Notes: a model not told the origin generated them from the sequence alone. Positions 9,148 to 17,859 are shown, counted from the stretch's first letter. The stretch is 64,000 nucleotides of DNA from Amycolatopsis nalaikhensis (GCF_030264295.1 NZ_CP127173.1:7075501-7139500), one strand, 5' to 3'. A program made the numbers and translations.

Positions 9148-10955
9148 CCGCTCTCGATCCCGCCGGGGTTTCGCTCGCCGGGGCGCGCCCGGACGACTTC
9201 AGCCCGGTCGACGTCGACCCGATCACGTTGCGCGTCATCGGCGGCGCGCTGAACTCGATCGCCAAGGAAATGGCCCAGATCCTCTACCGGATGGCCTACT
9301 CCAGCCTGATCCGGGAGTCCGAGGACCTCGGCGCGGGCCTGTTCGACGTCAACGGCCGCGAGCTGTGCGAGTCGGACTCCACCCCGATGCACTGCGGGTC
9401 GATCCCGGCCTACATCCGGGGCATCAACCGCAAGCTCGCCGGCACGTACCAGCCGGGTGACGTCATCCTGCACAACCACCCGTACCACGGCGCCGCGCAC
9501 TCGCCGGACTACGGGATCATGATCCCGATCTTCTTCGGCGGCAGGCACATCGGCTTCGCCGGCTGCACCGGGCACGTGTCCGACATCGGCGGCAACTTCC
9601 CCGGCCTGTGCATGGACGTCGTCGACGTCTGGGCCGAGGGCAAGCTGATGGACGCGGTCAAGATCTACGACGGCGGCGTCCGCAACACCGCGCTCATCCA
9701 GCACATCCTCGACAACGTCCGCACGCCGGAGCAGAACGCGGGCGACCTCGAAGCGCTGATCGCGTGCTCGCGGCTGGGGGAGAAGCGGTTCCTGGAGCTG
9801 CTCGACCGCTACGGCTACGACACGGTGATGTCCGCCGCCGACAAGTGGATGGACTACTCCGAGGACATGCTGCGCCGCCGGATCACCGACATCCCGGACG
9901 GCGTCTACGAGGCGCCGGTGTCCTATCTGGACGACGACGGGAAGAACCGGGACGTGCCGCTGAAGGTGTCGGTGCGGGTCCGCGTCGAAGGCTCCGACAT
10001 CGTCGTGGACCTCACCGGCTCGCACGGCCAGGTGCCGACGGCGTTCAACGTCCCGTTCGAGGGCTCGGTGCTGCCGACCGTCGCCTCGGCGGTGCGCACG
10101 CTGCTGCTCGACGAGGCGCTGACCGAGGAGTTCGTGCCGCAGAACGACGGCTGCTTCCGCCCGGCCAAGGCGTTCGCGCCGGAGGGCACGATCTTCAACC
10201 CGGACTTCCCGGCGTCCTGCTTCGCGCGGTTCTCCCAGATCAACCGGATCTTCGACTCGATCAACCTGGCGCTGTCGGACGTCCTCCCGGAACGAGCGGT
10301 GGCCGGATCGTCGGCCGCGCTGTGCGCGATCGCCTACTCGGGCCTGGCCGAGGACGGCCAGTCGTACTGGGTCTACATCGAGATCAACGAGGGCTCCTAC
10401 GGCGCGCGCAACGGCAAGGACGGCCTCGACTGCGTCGACTCGCTGATGGCCAACACGCGCAACAACCCGATCGAAGAGCTGGAACTGAACCACGCGATGA
10501 TCGCCGAGCGCTACGAGCTGCGCGACGAGCCGCCCGCGCCCGGCCGCTACCGCGGCGGGATCGGCAGCGTGCGGAAGTGGAAGATGCTGACCGACACGTT
10601 CATCGGCTCCGAGGCGGACAACCGCACCGACCCGCCGAAGGGTCTCGCGGGCGGACACGACGGGCTCGCGGGCTCGTTCACCCGCAACGCCGGCACCGAG
10701 CGCGACGAGCCGCTGTATTCGAAGGTGACGCAGGAGAAGTGCGCGGCGGGCGACACGCTGGAGATCAAGCTCCCGTCCGGCGGCGGCTACGGCAACCCGT
10801 TCGAGCGGGACGCCGCACAGGTGCTCGACGACGTCCTCGACGACTACCTGTCCGCGTCCGACGCGCGCGAGCACTACGGAGTGGTGCTCACCGGGGCCGG
10901 CACGGCCCTGGCGGTCGACGAAACCGAGACCGCGCGACTGCGGGCGGCGGTCTGA
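9144..10955 (+). CDS. Hydantoinase/oxoprolinase B-type subunit (HyuB-like)
   Basis: 603 aa partner of the preceding subunit. The family start is visible (DVDPITLRVIGGALNSIAKEM then RMAYSSLIRESEDL), as are HNHPYHGAAHSPD and the C-terminal RYRGGIGSVRKW and GGGYGNPFERD motifs. In 5-oxoprolinase and N-methylhydantoinase the B chain performs the hydrolytic half-reaction on the phosphorylated intermediate. Start and stop overlap with HyuA (GTGA) implies equal synthesis of both chains. An acetone carboxylase gamma-like third subunit is not present here, which favours a hydrolase over a carboxylase. Confidence 0.9.
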   Translation: MTALDPAGVSLAGARPDDFSPVDVDPITLRVIGGALNSIAKEMAQILYRMAYSSLIRESEDLGAGLFDVNGRELCESDSTPMHCGSIPAYIRGINRKLAGTYQPGDVILHNHPYHGAAHSPDYGIMIPIFFGGRHIGFAGCTGHVSDIGGNFPGLCMDVVDVWAEGKLMDAVKIYDGGVRNTALIQHILDNVRTPEQNAGDLEALIACSRLGEKRFLELLDRYGYDTVMSAADKWMDYSEDMLRRRITDIPDGVYEAPVSYLDDDGKNRDVPLKVSVRVRVEGSDIVVDLTGSHGQVPTAFNVPFEGSVLPTVASAVRTLLLDEALTEEFVPQNDGCFRPAKAFAPEGTIFNPDFPASCFARFSQINRIFDSINLALSDVLPERAVAGSSAALCAIAYSGLAEDGQSYWVYIEINEGSYGARNGKDGLDCVDSLMANTRNNPIEELELNHAMIAERYELRDEPPAPGRYRGGIGSVRKWKMLTDTFIGSEADNRTDPPKGLAGGHDGLAGSFTRNAGTERDEPLYSKVTQEKCAAGDTLEIKLPSGGGYGNPFERDAAQVLDDVLDDYLSASDAREHYGVVLTGAGTALAVDETETARLRAAV

Positions 10956-10956
10956 C

Positions 10957-12189
10957 GTGGACCCGGTGCGCTCGCTCGTCGAAGCCCAGCTGGCCGTGGC
11001 CCGGGACCGCAATCCCGAGCTGCGGGCGCTGATCCGCACGCTGCCGCCGGCGGCCCCGGCCGAGGGGCCGCTGCACGGGCTCACGGTCAGCGTCAAGGAC
11101 AACATCGACGTGGCGGGCGTGCCGACCACCGCGGGTTCGGCGCACCTCGGCACCGAACCCGCGGCCGTCGACGCCGAGGTCGTCCGGCGGCTGCGCGAGG
11201 CGGGCGCGATCATCACGTCGAAGGCCAACCTGGCCGAGTTCGCGATGGGCGTGGTCGGCCGCAACGCGGCGTTCGGCGACGTCCGCAACGCCCGCGATCC
11301 GCAGCGCATTTCCGGTGGTTCGAGCAGCGGTTCGGCGGTCGCGGTGGCGAGCGGGATGTCGACGGCGGCGCTGGGCACGGACACGGGTGGCTCGGGCCGG
11401 GTCCCGGCGTCGGTCAACGGCATCGTCGGCCTGCGCCCGACGCTGGGCCGCGTGTCGAACGAGGGAGTGCTCCCGGTCGGCGAGTCGTTCGACACGGTGA
11501 CCCCGCTGACAAGGGACGTTCCCACGGCGGCGGCGATGCTCGCGGTGCTGTCGTCGGCCGGTCCGCCGGTGGACGCGCTGCCGGACCCGTCCGTTGCCGC
11601 GCTGCGGTTCGGCGTCGCGACGGGCTTCTTCCGCGCGCGCGTGGACCCCGGCGTGCGGCGAGTGGTCGACGACGTCGTGGCGGCGTTGCGCACGGCGGGT
11701 GCGGAGATCCTCGACGTCGAGGTGCCGGGCGCGGCGGAGGCCCAGGACCGCATGATCGAGATCATGTACCCGGAGGCGGCGGCCGTCCACGCCTGCCGGT
11801 TGCGCGAAGAGCCGGGCACGATCGACCCGGACGTGCTGCGGCGCTTGCGGATCGGCCAGTCGATCACCCCGGAGACCGCGGCGCGGGCGAGGGAGTGGCA
11901 GCGGGAGTTCCGCCACCGGGTGGACGAACTGTTCGAGGACTGCGACGTCGTCGTGATGCCGACGATCCCGGTGGACGTACCCCGCCGCGACGCGGTCGAC
12001 CTGGCGGCATCGACGAGGGAGATCGCCCGGTTCTGCTACGTGTGGTCGTGCTACGGAGGCCCGTCGATCAGCCTCCCGGGCGGCGACCACCCGGGCTCGG
12101 GAATGCCGGTGGGTGTCCAGCTGTCGGCGGCCCCGTGGCAGGAGAACCGCCTGCTGCGAGCGGCGGCCGGCCTCGAAGCGCTGGTGTGA
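10957..12189 (+). CDS. Amidase (amidase signature family)
   Basis: 410 aa; the GTG start lies one base after the HyuB stop. The Ser-cisSer-Lys machinery is visible: lysine in LTVSVKDNIDVAG, the cis-serine region in RISGGSSSGSAVAV, and the nucleophile in GTDTGGSGRVPAS. The protein is shorter than most family members (450-500 aa) but both ends look natural. It is the last gene of the operon and probably hydrolyses the amide or carbamoyl group left after ring opening by HyuAB. Chemical logic suggests hydantoin, barbiturate-type or cyclic-imide breakdown, but this is inferred. Confidence 0.88.
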   Translation: MDPVRSLVEAQLAVARDRNPELRALIRTLPPAAPAEGPLHGLTVSVKDNIDVAGVPTTAGSAHLGTEPAAVDAEVVRRLREAGAIITSKANLAEFAMGVVGRNAAFGDVRNARDPQRISGGSSSGSAVAVASGMSTAALGTDTGGSGRVPASVNGIVGLRPTLGRVSNEGVLPVGESFDTVTPLTRDVPTAAAMLAVLSSAGPPVDALPDPSVAALRFGVATGFFRARVDPGVRRVVDDVVAALRTAGAEILDVEVPGAAEAQDRMIEIMYPEAAAVHACRLREEPGTIDPDVLRRLRIGQSITPETAARAREWQREFRHRVDELFEDCDVVVMPTIPVDVPRRDAVDLAASTREIARFCYVWSCYGGPSISLPGGDHPGSGMPVGVQLSAAPWQENRLLRAAAGLEALV

Positions 12190-12237
12190 CCCCCTGACAG
12201 AGCATCGCGACGAGTCCCGGTTCGCCGCCACCAGCCG

Positions 12238-12590
12238 CCGATCCGCGAGCTCCTTGGCCGGGTCGGCGAGGTGCCGGACGGGGAAGTGTGGGTGCACCGC
12301 GCGGCGGGGTACCGCGCCTCGATCGCGGCCTCGGTCCTCGCCGCGGCCGACCGGCAGGTCGTCGAGTTCGGCCGGGCCGCCCGCGCCGGGCTGCCTTGGC
12401 GTTCGGCCTGGTCATCGGCGCCCTGCTGGGCACGCCGGACGCGGTCTGGCGCGAAGCGGCGCTCGCCCCGGTGCCGACGAAGCTGGTCTGGTACGCGGCC
12501 GACCGGGGCTCGGTACCGGCTTCCCCGGTGGTGCGCGCGGCCGTTCCCGAGGTCGTCCGCGCGGTGCGGGGCAAGCCTGGCCTTCGCGGT
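12238..12590 (+). pseudogene. Gene relics: rhodanese domain, TauE/SafE-like start, unidentified C-terminal fragment
   Basis: The 425-bp gap between the amidase and the Rid gene holds coding debris rather than a gene. Frame 1 (12238 to about 12396) reads PIRELLGRVGEVPDGEVWVH followed by GYRASIAASVLA, the C-terminal part of a rhodanese domain, but the active-site cysteine position (usually VHCxxGYR) is arginine. From about 12392 a second frame reads LAFGLVIGALLG, like the first helix of a TauE/SafE permease, which often follows such rhodanese genes. A third stretch (PVPTKLVWYAADRG ... VVRAAVPEVVRAV) resembles a LysR-type C-terminus, but I am unsure. None has a start, ribosome site or full domain. 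Confidence 0.5.
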
Positions 12591-12608
12591 GAGGGCCGAG
12601 TCCGCGAA
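12583..12608 (-). terminator. Weak hairpin downstream of the Rid gene
   Basis: TTCGCGG and CCGCGAA pair as a 7-bp stem around a 12-nt loop just past the Rid stop codon. No T-tract follows. It may end transcription from the minus strand. Confidence 0.3.
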
Positions 12609-12614
12609 ATCCGG

Positions 12615-13052
12615 TCAGACCCGGGCGATCAGCTTGATCTCGATGAGCTGCTCGGGGAACGCGAGCCGCGGCGTCGCGAGCATCGTGCTGGCTACCTGCG
12701 GGTCCTCCCGGCCGTACGCCGCCTTGCGGACGGTGCCCGCCACGGCGAAGGCCGCGTCCACGTCGAGCACGTAGAGCACCTCTTCGACCACGTCGTCGAG
12801 TGTCGCTCCGTAGCGTCCCAGCAGCTCGGCCGCGTTCTCGTACGTCCGGCGCATCTGCGCTTCCATCGCGGAGAAGTCCTCGACCGTGCCGTCGCTGCCC
12901 ACCGGCGCCGGTGCGACGAGCTGGTCTCCGTCGTGGGACAGCTGGCCCGACACGTAGATGGTGTCTCCGTGCTTCACCGCCTGCGCGTACCCGTAGATGC
13001 CTTCCCACGGGACCCCGAAGTGCTCGGCGGTCCGCTCCGCTGGCTTGCTCAT
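12615..13052 (-). CDS. RidA/YjgF family protein, lacking the canonical arginine
   Basis: 145 aa. The Rid fold is clear: YGYAQAVKHGDTIYVSGQLS, the central helix MRRTYENAAELLGRYGATLDDVVEEVLYV and the C-terminal LIEIKLIARV strand. Classical RidA proteins deaminate 2-aminoacrylate-type imines with an arginine in a PARS/PART motif. Here the equivalent stretch reads PQVASTMLATPRLAFP with no such arginine, so it belongs with non-RidA Rid groups of uncertain activity. It is convergent with the relic region and head-to-head with the GlxA-type regulator, which may control it. Confidence 0.88.
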   Translation of the reverse strand: MSKPAERTAEHFGVPWEGIYGYAQAVKHGDTIYVSGQLSHDGDQLVAPAPVGSDGTVEDFSAMEAQMRRTYENAAELLGRYGATLDDVVEEVLYVLDVDAAFAVAGTVRKAAYGREDPQVASTMLATPRLAFPEQLIEIKLIARV

Positions 13053-13203
13053 GGATGGGTTCAGCCTTCCTGCCGCTCGATCATCGTGACCACGCCGAAC
13101 GCTACGAGCGGCCCTCGCCCGTCACCAGCGGCACCGGTGCCAGGTTGAGCAAGGATCGTGCCAGCGCCGGGTAGCCTGAAAACCCGATTCCGAGGGAGGC
13201 CCC

Positions 13204-14133
13204 ATGGCTCAGCTGAGTGTGGCGCTCGTCGCGGTGCCCCGCGTCATCGGGCTCGACTTCAGCATTCCCGCGCACATCCTCGGCGGGCATCCCGGCTATC
13301 GCGTGCTCGTGTGTGGTGACGAGCGCGGTACCGGGCCGGGCATCGCTCCGGATCATCCGCTGACCTCGATCGGCGAGTCGGACATCGTCGTCGTGCCGGG
13401 CTACGAAGAACCGGCCGCGCCGCTGCCCGAGGAGTATCTGGCTCCGCTGCGTGAAGCCGCCGACCACGGCGCGCGGCTGGTCGCGATCTGCACCGGCGCG
13501 TTCGCCCTCGCCCAGGCCGGGATTCTCGACGGTCGCGAGGCCACGACCCACTGGCGGTTCGTGCGCTCCCTGCGTGAGACGTACCCCCAGGTGCGGGTGC
13601 TGGAAAACCGGCTGTTCGTGGAAGACGGGAAGATCCTCACCTCCGCCGGCGCCGGCGCGGGCATCGACGCGTGCTTGCACCTCATCCGCACCGACTTCGG
13701 CGAGGCCGCCGCGCACGAGGCGGGCAAGGAGGTCGTCGTCGCCCCCGCCCGCGACGGGTTCCAGCCGCAGTACGTCGATGTCCTCGCCGCCCCGCGCGCG
13801 AGCCTTTCGGCCACCCGCGGCTGGGTGATGGAACACCTCGGTGAGCCGATCACGGTGCAGCACATGGCAGACCACGCCCACCTCTCGCGCCGCACGTTCA
13901 TCCGGCGGTTCGAACGCGAAACCGGCGTGTCGCCGATGCGCTGGGTCGCGAACCACCGCGTCCTGGGCGCGCGCCGGCTGCTGGAGACGTCCGACTGGGC
14001 CGTCGAACGCATCGCGGCCGCCACCGGATTCGGCACGGCGGCGAACTTCCGCGCGGTCTTCCGCCGCGAAGTCGGCACGACGCCGACGGAGTACCGCCGC
14101 CTGCACGCGGGCGCCCGCGAACTCACGTCCTGA
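13204..14133 (+). CDS. GlxA family transcriptional regulator (DJ-1/PfpI-like + AraC HTH)
   Basis: 309 aa. The N-terminal domain (about 1-170) is a DJ-1/PfpI-like fold with the family's elbow motif AICTGAFALAQAGILDGR and a following TTHWRF. The C-terminal domain (about 205-305) is an AraC double HTH: AHLSRRTFIRRFERETGVSPMRW and the second helix FGTAANFRAVFRREVGTTP. Such proteins activate catabolic genes for amidated or quaternary-amine compounds in several bacteria. It is divergent from the Rid gene with about 150 bp between them. The ATG follows a GGGAGG ribosome site. Confidence 0.9.
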   Translation: MAQLSVALVAVPRVIGLDFSIPAHILGGHPGYRVLVCGDERGTGPGIAPDHPLTSIGESDIVVVPGYEEPAAPLPEEYLAPLREAADHGARLVAICTGAFALAQAGILDGREATTHWRFVRSLRETYPQVRVLENRLFVEDGKILTSAGAGAGIDACLHLIRTDFGEAAAHEAGKEVVVAPARDGFQPQYVDVLAAPRASLSATRGWVMEHLGEPITVQHMADHAHLSRRTFIRRFERETGVSPMRWVANHRVLGARRLLETSDWAVERIAAATGFGTAANFRAVFRREVGTTPTEYRRLHAGARELTS

Positions 14134-14193
14134 GCGGGCGGCCGCGACCTGGCTCAGCGGACCGCGCCGGTGGCCGTCACCCAGGACGTGATC

Positions 14194-14590
14194 GAGTCCC
14201 TTGACGATCAGCGCGGCGATCTCGCGCTCCCGTGCGGTCAGCGGCGACTCCGGCACCCGCGGCTCCCGGGACGCCGCCGGGCGGGCGGCGCCGCACCACC
14301 AGGTCCAGTCCGAGCCGCACCGCGTCCGGCAGTGCCACGTCGGCGTGGTCCTTCCAGGTCGCCGCCGCGCCGAGTGCGGCCGTCACCTCCTCCGCGTGCC
14401 GCCGCCCTCGCGCGCGGTCGAGTTCCAGTGCGGCCCGGCTGCGCTCCTCGGCGGTGGCGTGCTCCCCGAGGATCGCCGAGAGCGGTTGCTCGACCTCGAC
14501 GGCGACCAGCTGGCCGGGATTGCGCGCCAGTTTCTCGTGCCCACAGAACTTCATCCGCACGCGACCAGCTGGCTGCTCATCGAGGCCGAT
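14194..14590 (-). pseudogene. LuxR-family regulator relic
   Basis: The minus strand encodes a LuxR C-terminal piece: AEERSRAALELDRARGRR, a helix-rich tail with VALPDAVRLGLDLVV, then (in another frame) ESPLTAREREIAALIVKGL, the first helix pair of the LuxR HTH. The two parts join smoothly if one base is removed from the G/C run at about 14279-14286. After KGL the rest of the HTH is lost, and upstream there is no start codon or N-terminal domain. It fills the gap between the GlxA-type gene and the exporter; no other gene is seen there. Confidence 0.5.
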
Positions 14591-14660
14591 GGCGGGGCTA
14601 TGCCGAACGCCGGGCTCTCGCGGTCGTCTCCCGCAAGCGTTCCGCGGGAGGTGCTGACGA

Positions 14661-16103
14661 TCACGGGACTTCCTTCCGAGCAGGGTGGGTGCGAGGGGGC
14701 TCCCGGAGCAGCGGCACCAAGGCGGCTGTGACCAGGCTGACGACGGCCAGAACGTAGAAGGCGACCCGGTAACCGTCCACCACGGCGGCGTTCCCACCGC
14801 TGCCGATGTGGTCGGTGACGGTGGTGGCCACCGTGACCAGTACGGCCAGGCCGAGCGCGGCACCGAGCTGTCGGCACATGGTGATCAGACCGGAGGCGAT
14901 GCCCGCGTCGCGCGGGTCGATTCCGCTCGTGGCCGCGACGATCGCCGGCATCATCGTGAGGCTGGTTCCCGCGCCCACCAGCACCGTGGGCAGCAGGACG
15001 TGGGTTACGTAGCCGTCGTGCGCGGGCAGCTGCCCCAGCCAGGCCAGCCCCAGTGCGGCGCCGATGGCGCCGATCACCAGCAGGCGCCGCGCGCCGATGG
15101 TGGGGATCAACCGTTGGGAGAGCAGCACTCCCACGCTGATCACGGCGACCATGGGCAGCAGGGAGAGTCCGGTGCGCAGCGCACTTTGTCCCTCGACCTG
15201 CTGCAGGTAAAGGGAAAGGAAGAACAGCGGTGCGGTGAGCACGACACCCAGGCACAGGGTGAGGATGTTGCCCATCCGCACGGTGGCGCTGGAGAAGATC
15301 CCCAAGGGGATGAGCGGCTCGGCGCCGCGACGCTCGATGGCCGCGAACGCCGCGAGCAGCACGACGCCGGCGATCAGCGCGACGACCACCCGTGGTGCTC
15401 CCCAGCCGGCGTCAGGTACCGCCGAGACCCCGTAGACGATCGCCGCGGCCGACAGCGTCACGGTGATCGCGCCCGGCACGTCGACGCTCGACCGCCGGTG
15501 GGCGGTCACCGTCGGCGCCAGGCAGGTCAGGCCCGCGACCAGCAGGCCGACGCCGATCGGGACGTTGACCAGCATCACCCAGCGCCAGCTCACCGACGTA
15601 AGCAGGCCGCCCGCCACGATGCCGGCGGCTCCGGCGCTGGACGCGGCTACGCCCCACCACGTCATCGCGCGTCTGCGCCGGGACGGGTCGGAGTGGCCGG
15701 CGGTGATCAGGCTCAGGCTGGACGGTGCCAACGCCGCCGCGCCCGCGCCCTGCACGGCTCGTGCGGCCAGCAGCATCCAGCCGTCTTGGGCCAGCCCGCC
15801 GGCCAGCGACGCCGCCGAGAAGACGGCCAAGCCGATCAGGAAGACGCGCCGCCGTCCGAACAGGTCGCCGGCGCGCGAGGCGCACAGCAGGAGGCCGCCG
15901 AACGTGACCAGGTAGCCGTTGACCACCCACTGCTGGGCCCCCGTCGACAAGCCCAGGCCCGACTTCATGGACGGCAGGGCCACGTTCACAATGCTGGAAT
16001 CCAGCACCACCATGAACTGCGCCACGCAGGCCACGGCCACGACGGCCGCGAGGGCGACGCCGCGTTTGGCCACGCCGTTCGAGGGATCCGCCGGTGCGGA
16101 CAC
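14661..16103 (-). CDS. MFS multidrug transporter, DHA2 (14-TM, EmrB/QacA) family
   Basis: 480 aa inner-membrane H+-coupled exporter. The first helix carries FMVVLDSSIVNVALPSM, the DHA2 motif D1 region. The loop 2-3 motif GDLFGRRRVFLIG and motif C-like stretches (helix 5, ASSAGAAGIVAGGLL) follow, and fourteen hydrophobic segments can be counted. It is divergent from a TetR gene, and the shared interval carries two copies of a palindromic site, the standard repressor-exporter layout. Likely role: efflux of a toxic small molecule or antibiotic. The inducer cannot be told. Confidence 0.92.
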   Translation of the reverse strand: MSAPADPSNGVAKRGVALAAVVAVACVAQFMVVLDSSIVNVALPSMKSGLGLSTGAQQWVVNGYLVTFGGLLLCASRAGDLFGRRRVFLIGLAVFSAASLAGGLAQDGWMLLAARAVQGAGAAALAPSSLSLITAGHSDPSRRRRAMTWWGVAASSAGAAGIVAGGLLTSVSWRWVMLVNVPIGVGLLVAGLTCLAPTVTAHRRSSVDVPGAITVTLSAAAIVYGVSAVPDAGWGAPRVVVALIAGVVLLAAFAAIERRGAEPLIPLGIFSSATVRMGNILTLCLGVVLTAPLFFLSLYLQQVEGQSALRTGLSLLPMVAVISVGVLLSQRLIPTIGARRLLVIGAIGAALGLAWLGQLPAHDGYVTHVLLPTVLVGAGTSLTMMPAIVAATSGIDPRDAGIASGLITMCRQLGAALGLAVLVTVATTVTDHIGSGGNAAVVDGYRVAFYVLAVVSLVTAALVPLLREPPRTHPARKEVP

Positions 16104-16167
16104 GGCCGGGCTGGGCGGCGGCGGTGAAGGGGGTGTCCGGTGGGGCGCGGTCGCTCTCCTCAGTTGA

Positions 16168-16215
16168 CGGATAGGCTATCCGCCAACCGTAGACCGATAG
16201 CGGATAGGCTGTCCA
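16168..16215. promoter_or_regulatory. Paired TetR operator candidates
   Basis: CGGATAGGCTATCCG (16168-16182) is a perfect 7+1+7 palindrome. CGGATAGGCTGTCCA (16201-16215) is a second, imperfect copy 33 bp downstream, about three helical turns, so both would lie on one DNA face. They sit between the divergent DHA2 exporter and TetR genes. Confidence 0.75.
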
Positions 16216-16243
16216 CCAAAGCGCGCGGCGAGTGGAGACAGTG

Positions 16244-16816
16244 ATGGAGACGGGTGAGACGGCGTTCCCCAACCGGCGGGCGGCCGCGCGACGCAATCGC
16301 GCCAAGATCCTCGACGCGGCACGGGCGGCGTTCGCCGACCCTTCGGCCGAAATCTCGATGGCCGAGATCGCCCGCCGGGCCCAGGTGGGTATGGCCACGC
16401 TCTACCGCAACTTCCCGGGGCGGCAGGAACTGCTGGAAGCGCTCTACGCCGACGAAGCCGACCAGATCTGCGACGCCGCCCGCATCGAGCCCGGGCAGAC
16501 TCCCGAGGCCGCGCTCTCGGCTTGGCTGCGCCTGCAGATCGACTTCATCCCACACAAGCGGCTGATCATCTCCGAGCTGCTGGAGCACACCGGCCGCAAC
16601 ACCATCACCAGTCACCGGGCCCGCGCGATCGAGGCGGGCCGCCCCCTGCTGACCGCCGCCCAGAAAGCCGGGCAGATCCGCGACGACGTCACCCTCGAGC
16701 AGATCTTCGACCTGATCGTCGCCGTCGCGAAGATCGCCGGTTCACCCGGCTACCTGCGACCGCTCTTCGAAACCGTGCTCGACGGCCTTCGCCGACCGGT
16801 CAGAGAGCCCCGGTGA
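16244..16816 (+). CDS. TetR/AcrR family transcriptional regulator
   Basis: 190 aa. The N-terminal HTH is typical: RNRAKILDAARAAFADP, MAEIARRAQVGMATLYRNFP. The C-terminal ligand domain matches the SbtR/TetR_C_7-like group (ARIEPGQTPEAALSAWLRL). I chose the ATG at 16244 because GGAG lies 6 nt upstream; GTG codons at 16232 and 16241 are less well placed. It should repress the divergent exporter through the paired palindromes and probably itself. Its 3' end overlaps the convergent permease gene by 17 bp. Confidence 0.9.
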   Translation: METGETAFPNRRAAARRNRAKILDAARAAFADPSAEISMAEIARRAQVGMATLYRNFPGRQELLEALYADEADQICDAARIEPGQTPEAALSAWLRLQIDFIPHKRLIISELLEHTGRNTITSHRARAIEAGRPLLTAAQKAGQIRDDVTLEQIFDLIVAVAKIAGSPGYLRPLFETVLDGLRRPVREPR

Positions 16817-17840
16817 GCGCCTGCAAGCCGAGGCTCGCTGCCGCGACGGCGAGCCAGAGCAGGCCGCCCAGCAGCAGAGGGCGGGGCCCCGCCCGGCGCA
16901 TGTCCGCCAAGCGCGTCGACAGCCCGATGCCGGAAAGCGCCGTCGTGATGAGGAACGCGCCCAGCGCGGACAGGGCGGGGTGCCACGACGCGGGGACCAC
17001 GCCGAGGCTGTTCAGTGCGGCCGCGGCGAGGAACCCCAGCAGGAACAGCGGGACGATCTTCCGCCACGGCAGCGCGGGGACGCCGGAACCCGGCCGCCGG
17101 GCCTTCAGCACGGCCAGCACCATGATGATCGGGATCAGCGTCAGCGTGCGGGTCAGCTTGACGACCAGGCCGTGCGGCCCCGCGTCGCCGCCGTAGGCGT
17201 AGGACGCCGCGACCACGGAGGACGTGTCGTTGATCGCCGTGCCCGCCCAGAGACCGAACGCGTGCGCGTCCAGTCCGAGCAGGTGCCCCAGCGGCGGGAA
17301 GAGCAGCACCGCGACGATGTTGAACGTGAAGATCGTGCCGATGGCGTAGGCGACCTCCGCCTGCCGCGGCTTGATGACCGCCGTGGTGGCCGCGATCGCG
17401 GACGCGCCGCAGATGCCGGTGCCGACGCCGATCAGGGTCTGCGTGTCGCCGCGGACGCCGAGCCAGCGGCCCAGCAGCCACGCGCCGCCGAGGGCGACCG
17501 CCAGCGTGCCGAGCATGACCGGCAGCGACTCCCCGCCGACCTTCAGCACCTGCGTCAGGGACAACCCGGTGCCGAGGACCACGATCGACGCCTGGAGCAC
17601 GGGTTTGGCCGCCACGGCGTAGCCCGGCGCCCACCGCTCGCCCCGCAAGCCGGGGACGACGGCCCCGGCGACCGCGCCCAGCACGATGCCGAACACCGGG
17701 CCGCCGACGACCGGGACCAGCTCGCCGAGCCCGGTCGCGATGGCCGCGACCGCCACGGCGACCAGCAAGCCCGGCAGCGCCCGGGTGCCGCGGGCCGGTG
17801 GCGCCGGAGTCTCGGCGGGCGCGTCCCGGAATGTGGTCAC
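16800..17840 (-). CDS. YeiH family (UPF0324) putative sulfate exporter-type permease
   Basis: 346 aa from the preferred GTG, which follows GGAGGAG; an upstream reading could add 10 residues. About ten membrane helices are visible. Family motifs include VLGTGLSLTQVLKVG, GTGICGASAIAAT and AGTAINDTSSVVAA. Members are annotated as sulfate or cysteine-related exporters, but few have been tested. The gene is divergent from a HutC-type GntR regulator, and a perfect TGTACGTACA palindrome lies just upstream of its start, so ligand-controlled repression is likely. Confidence 0.88.
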   Translation of the reverse strand: MTTFRDAPAETPAPPARGTRALPGLLVAVAVAAIATGLGELVPVVGGPVFGIVLGAVAGAVVPGLRGERWAPGYAVAAKPVLQASIVVLGTGLSLTQVLKVGGESLPVMLGTLAVALGGAWLLGRWLGVRGDTQTLIGVGTGICGASAIAATTAVIKPRQAEVAYAIGTIFTFNIVAVLLFPPLGHLLGLDAHAFGLWAGTAINDTSSVVAASYAYGGDAGPHGLVVKLTRTLTLIPIIMVLAVLKARRPGSGVPALPWRKIVPLFLLGFLAAAALNSLGVVPASWHPALSALGAFLITTALSGIGLSTRLADMRRAGPRPLLLGGLLWLAVAAASLGLQALTGAL

Positions 17841-17859
17841 CGGCTCCTCCACGGATAAA

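Noticed and set aside
14661..16127. A 480-codon open frame on the plus strand opposite the DHA2 exporter
   Set aside because: Its translation is Gln/Asp/His/Arg-rich without hydrophobic segments. The minus strand gives a perfect MFS protein.
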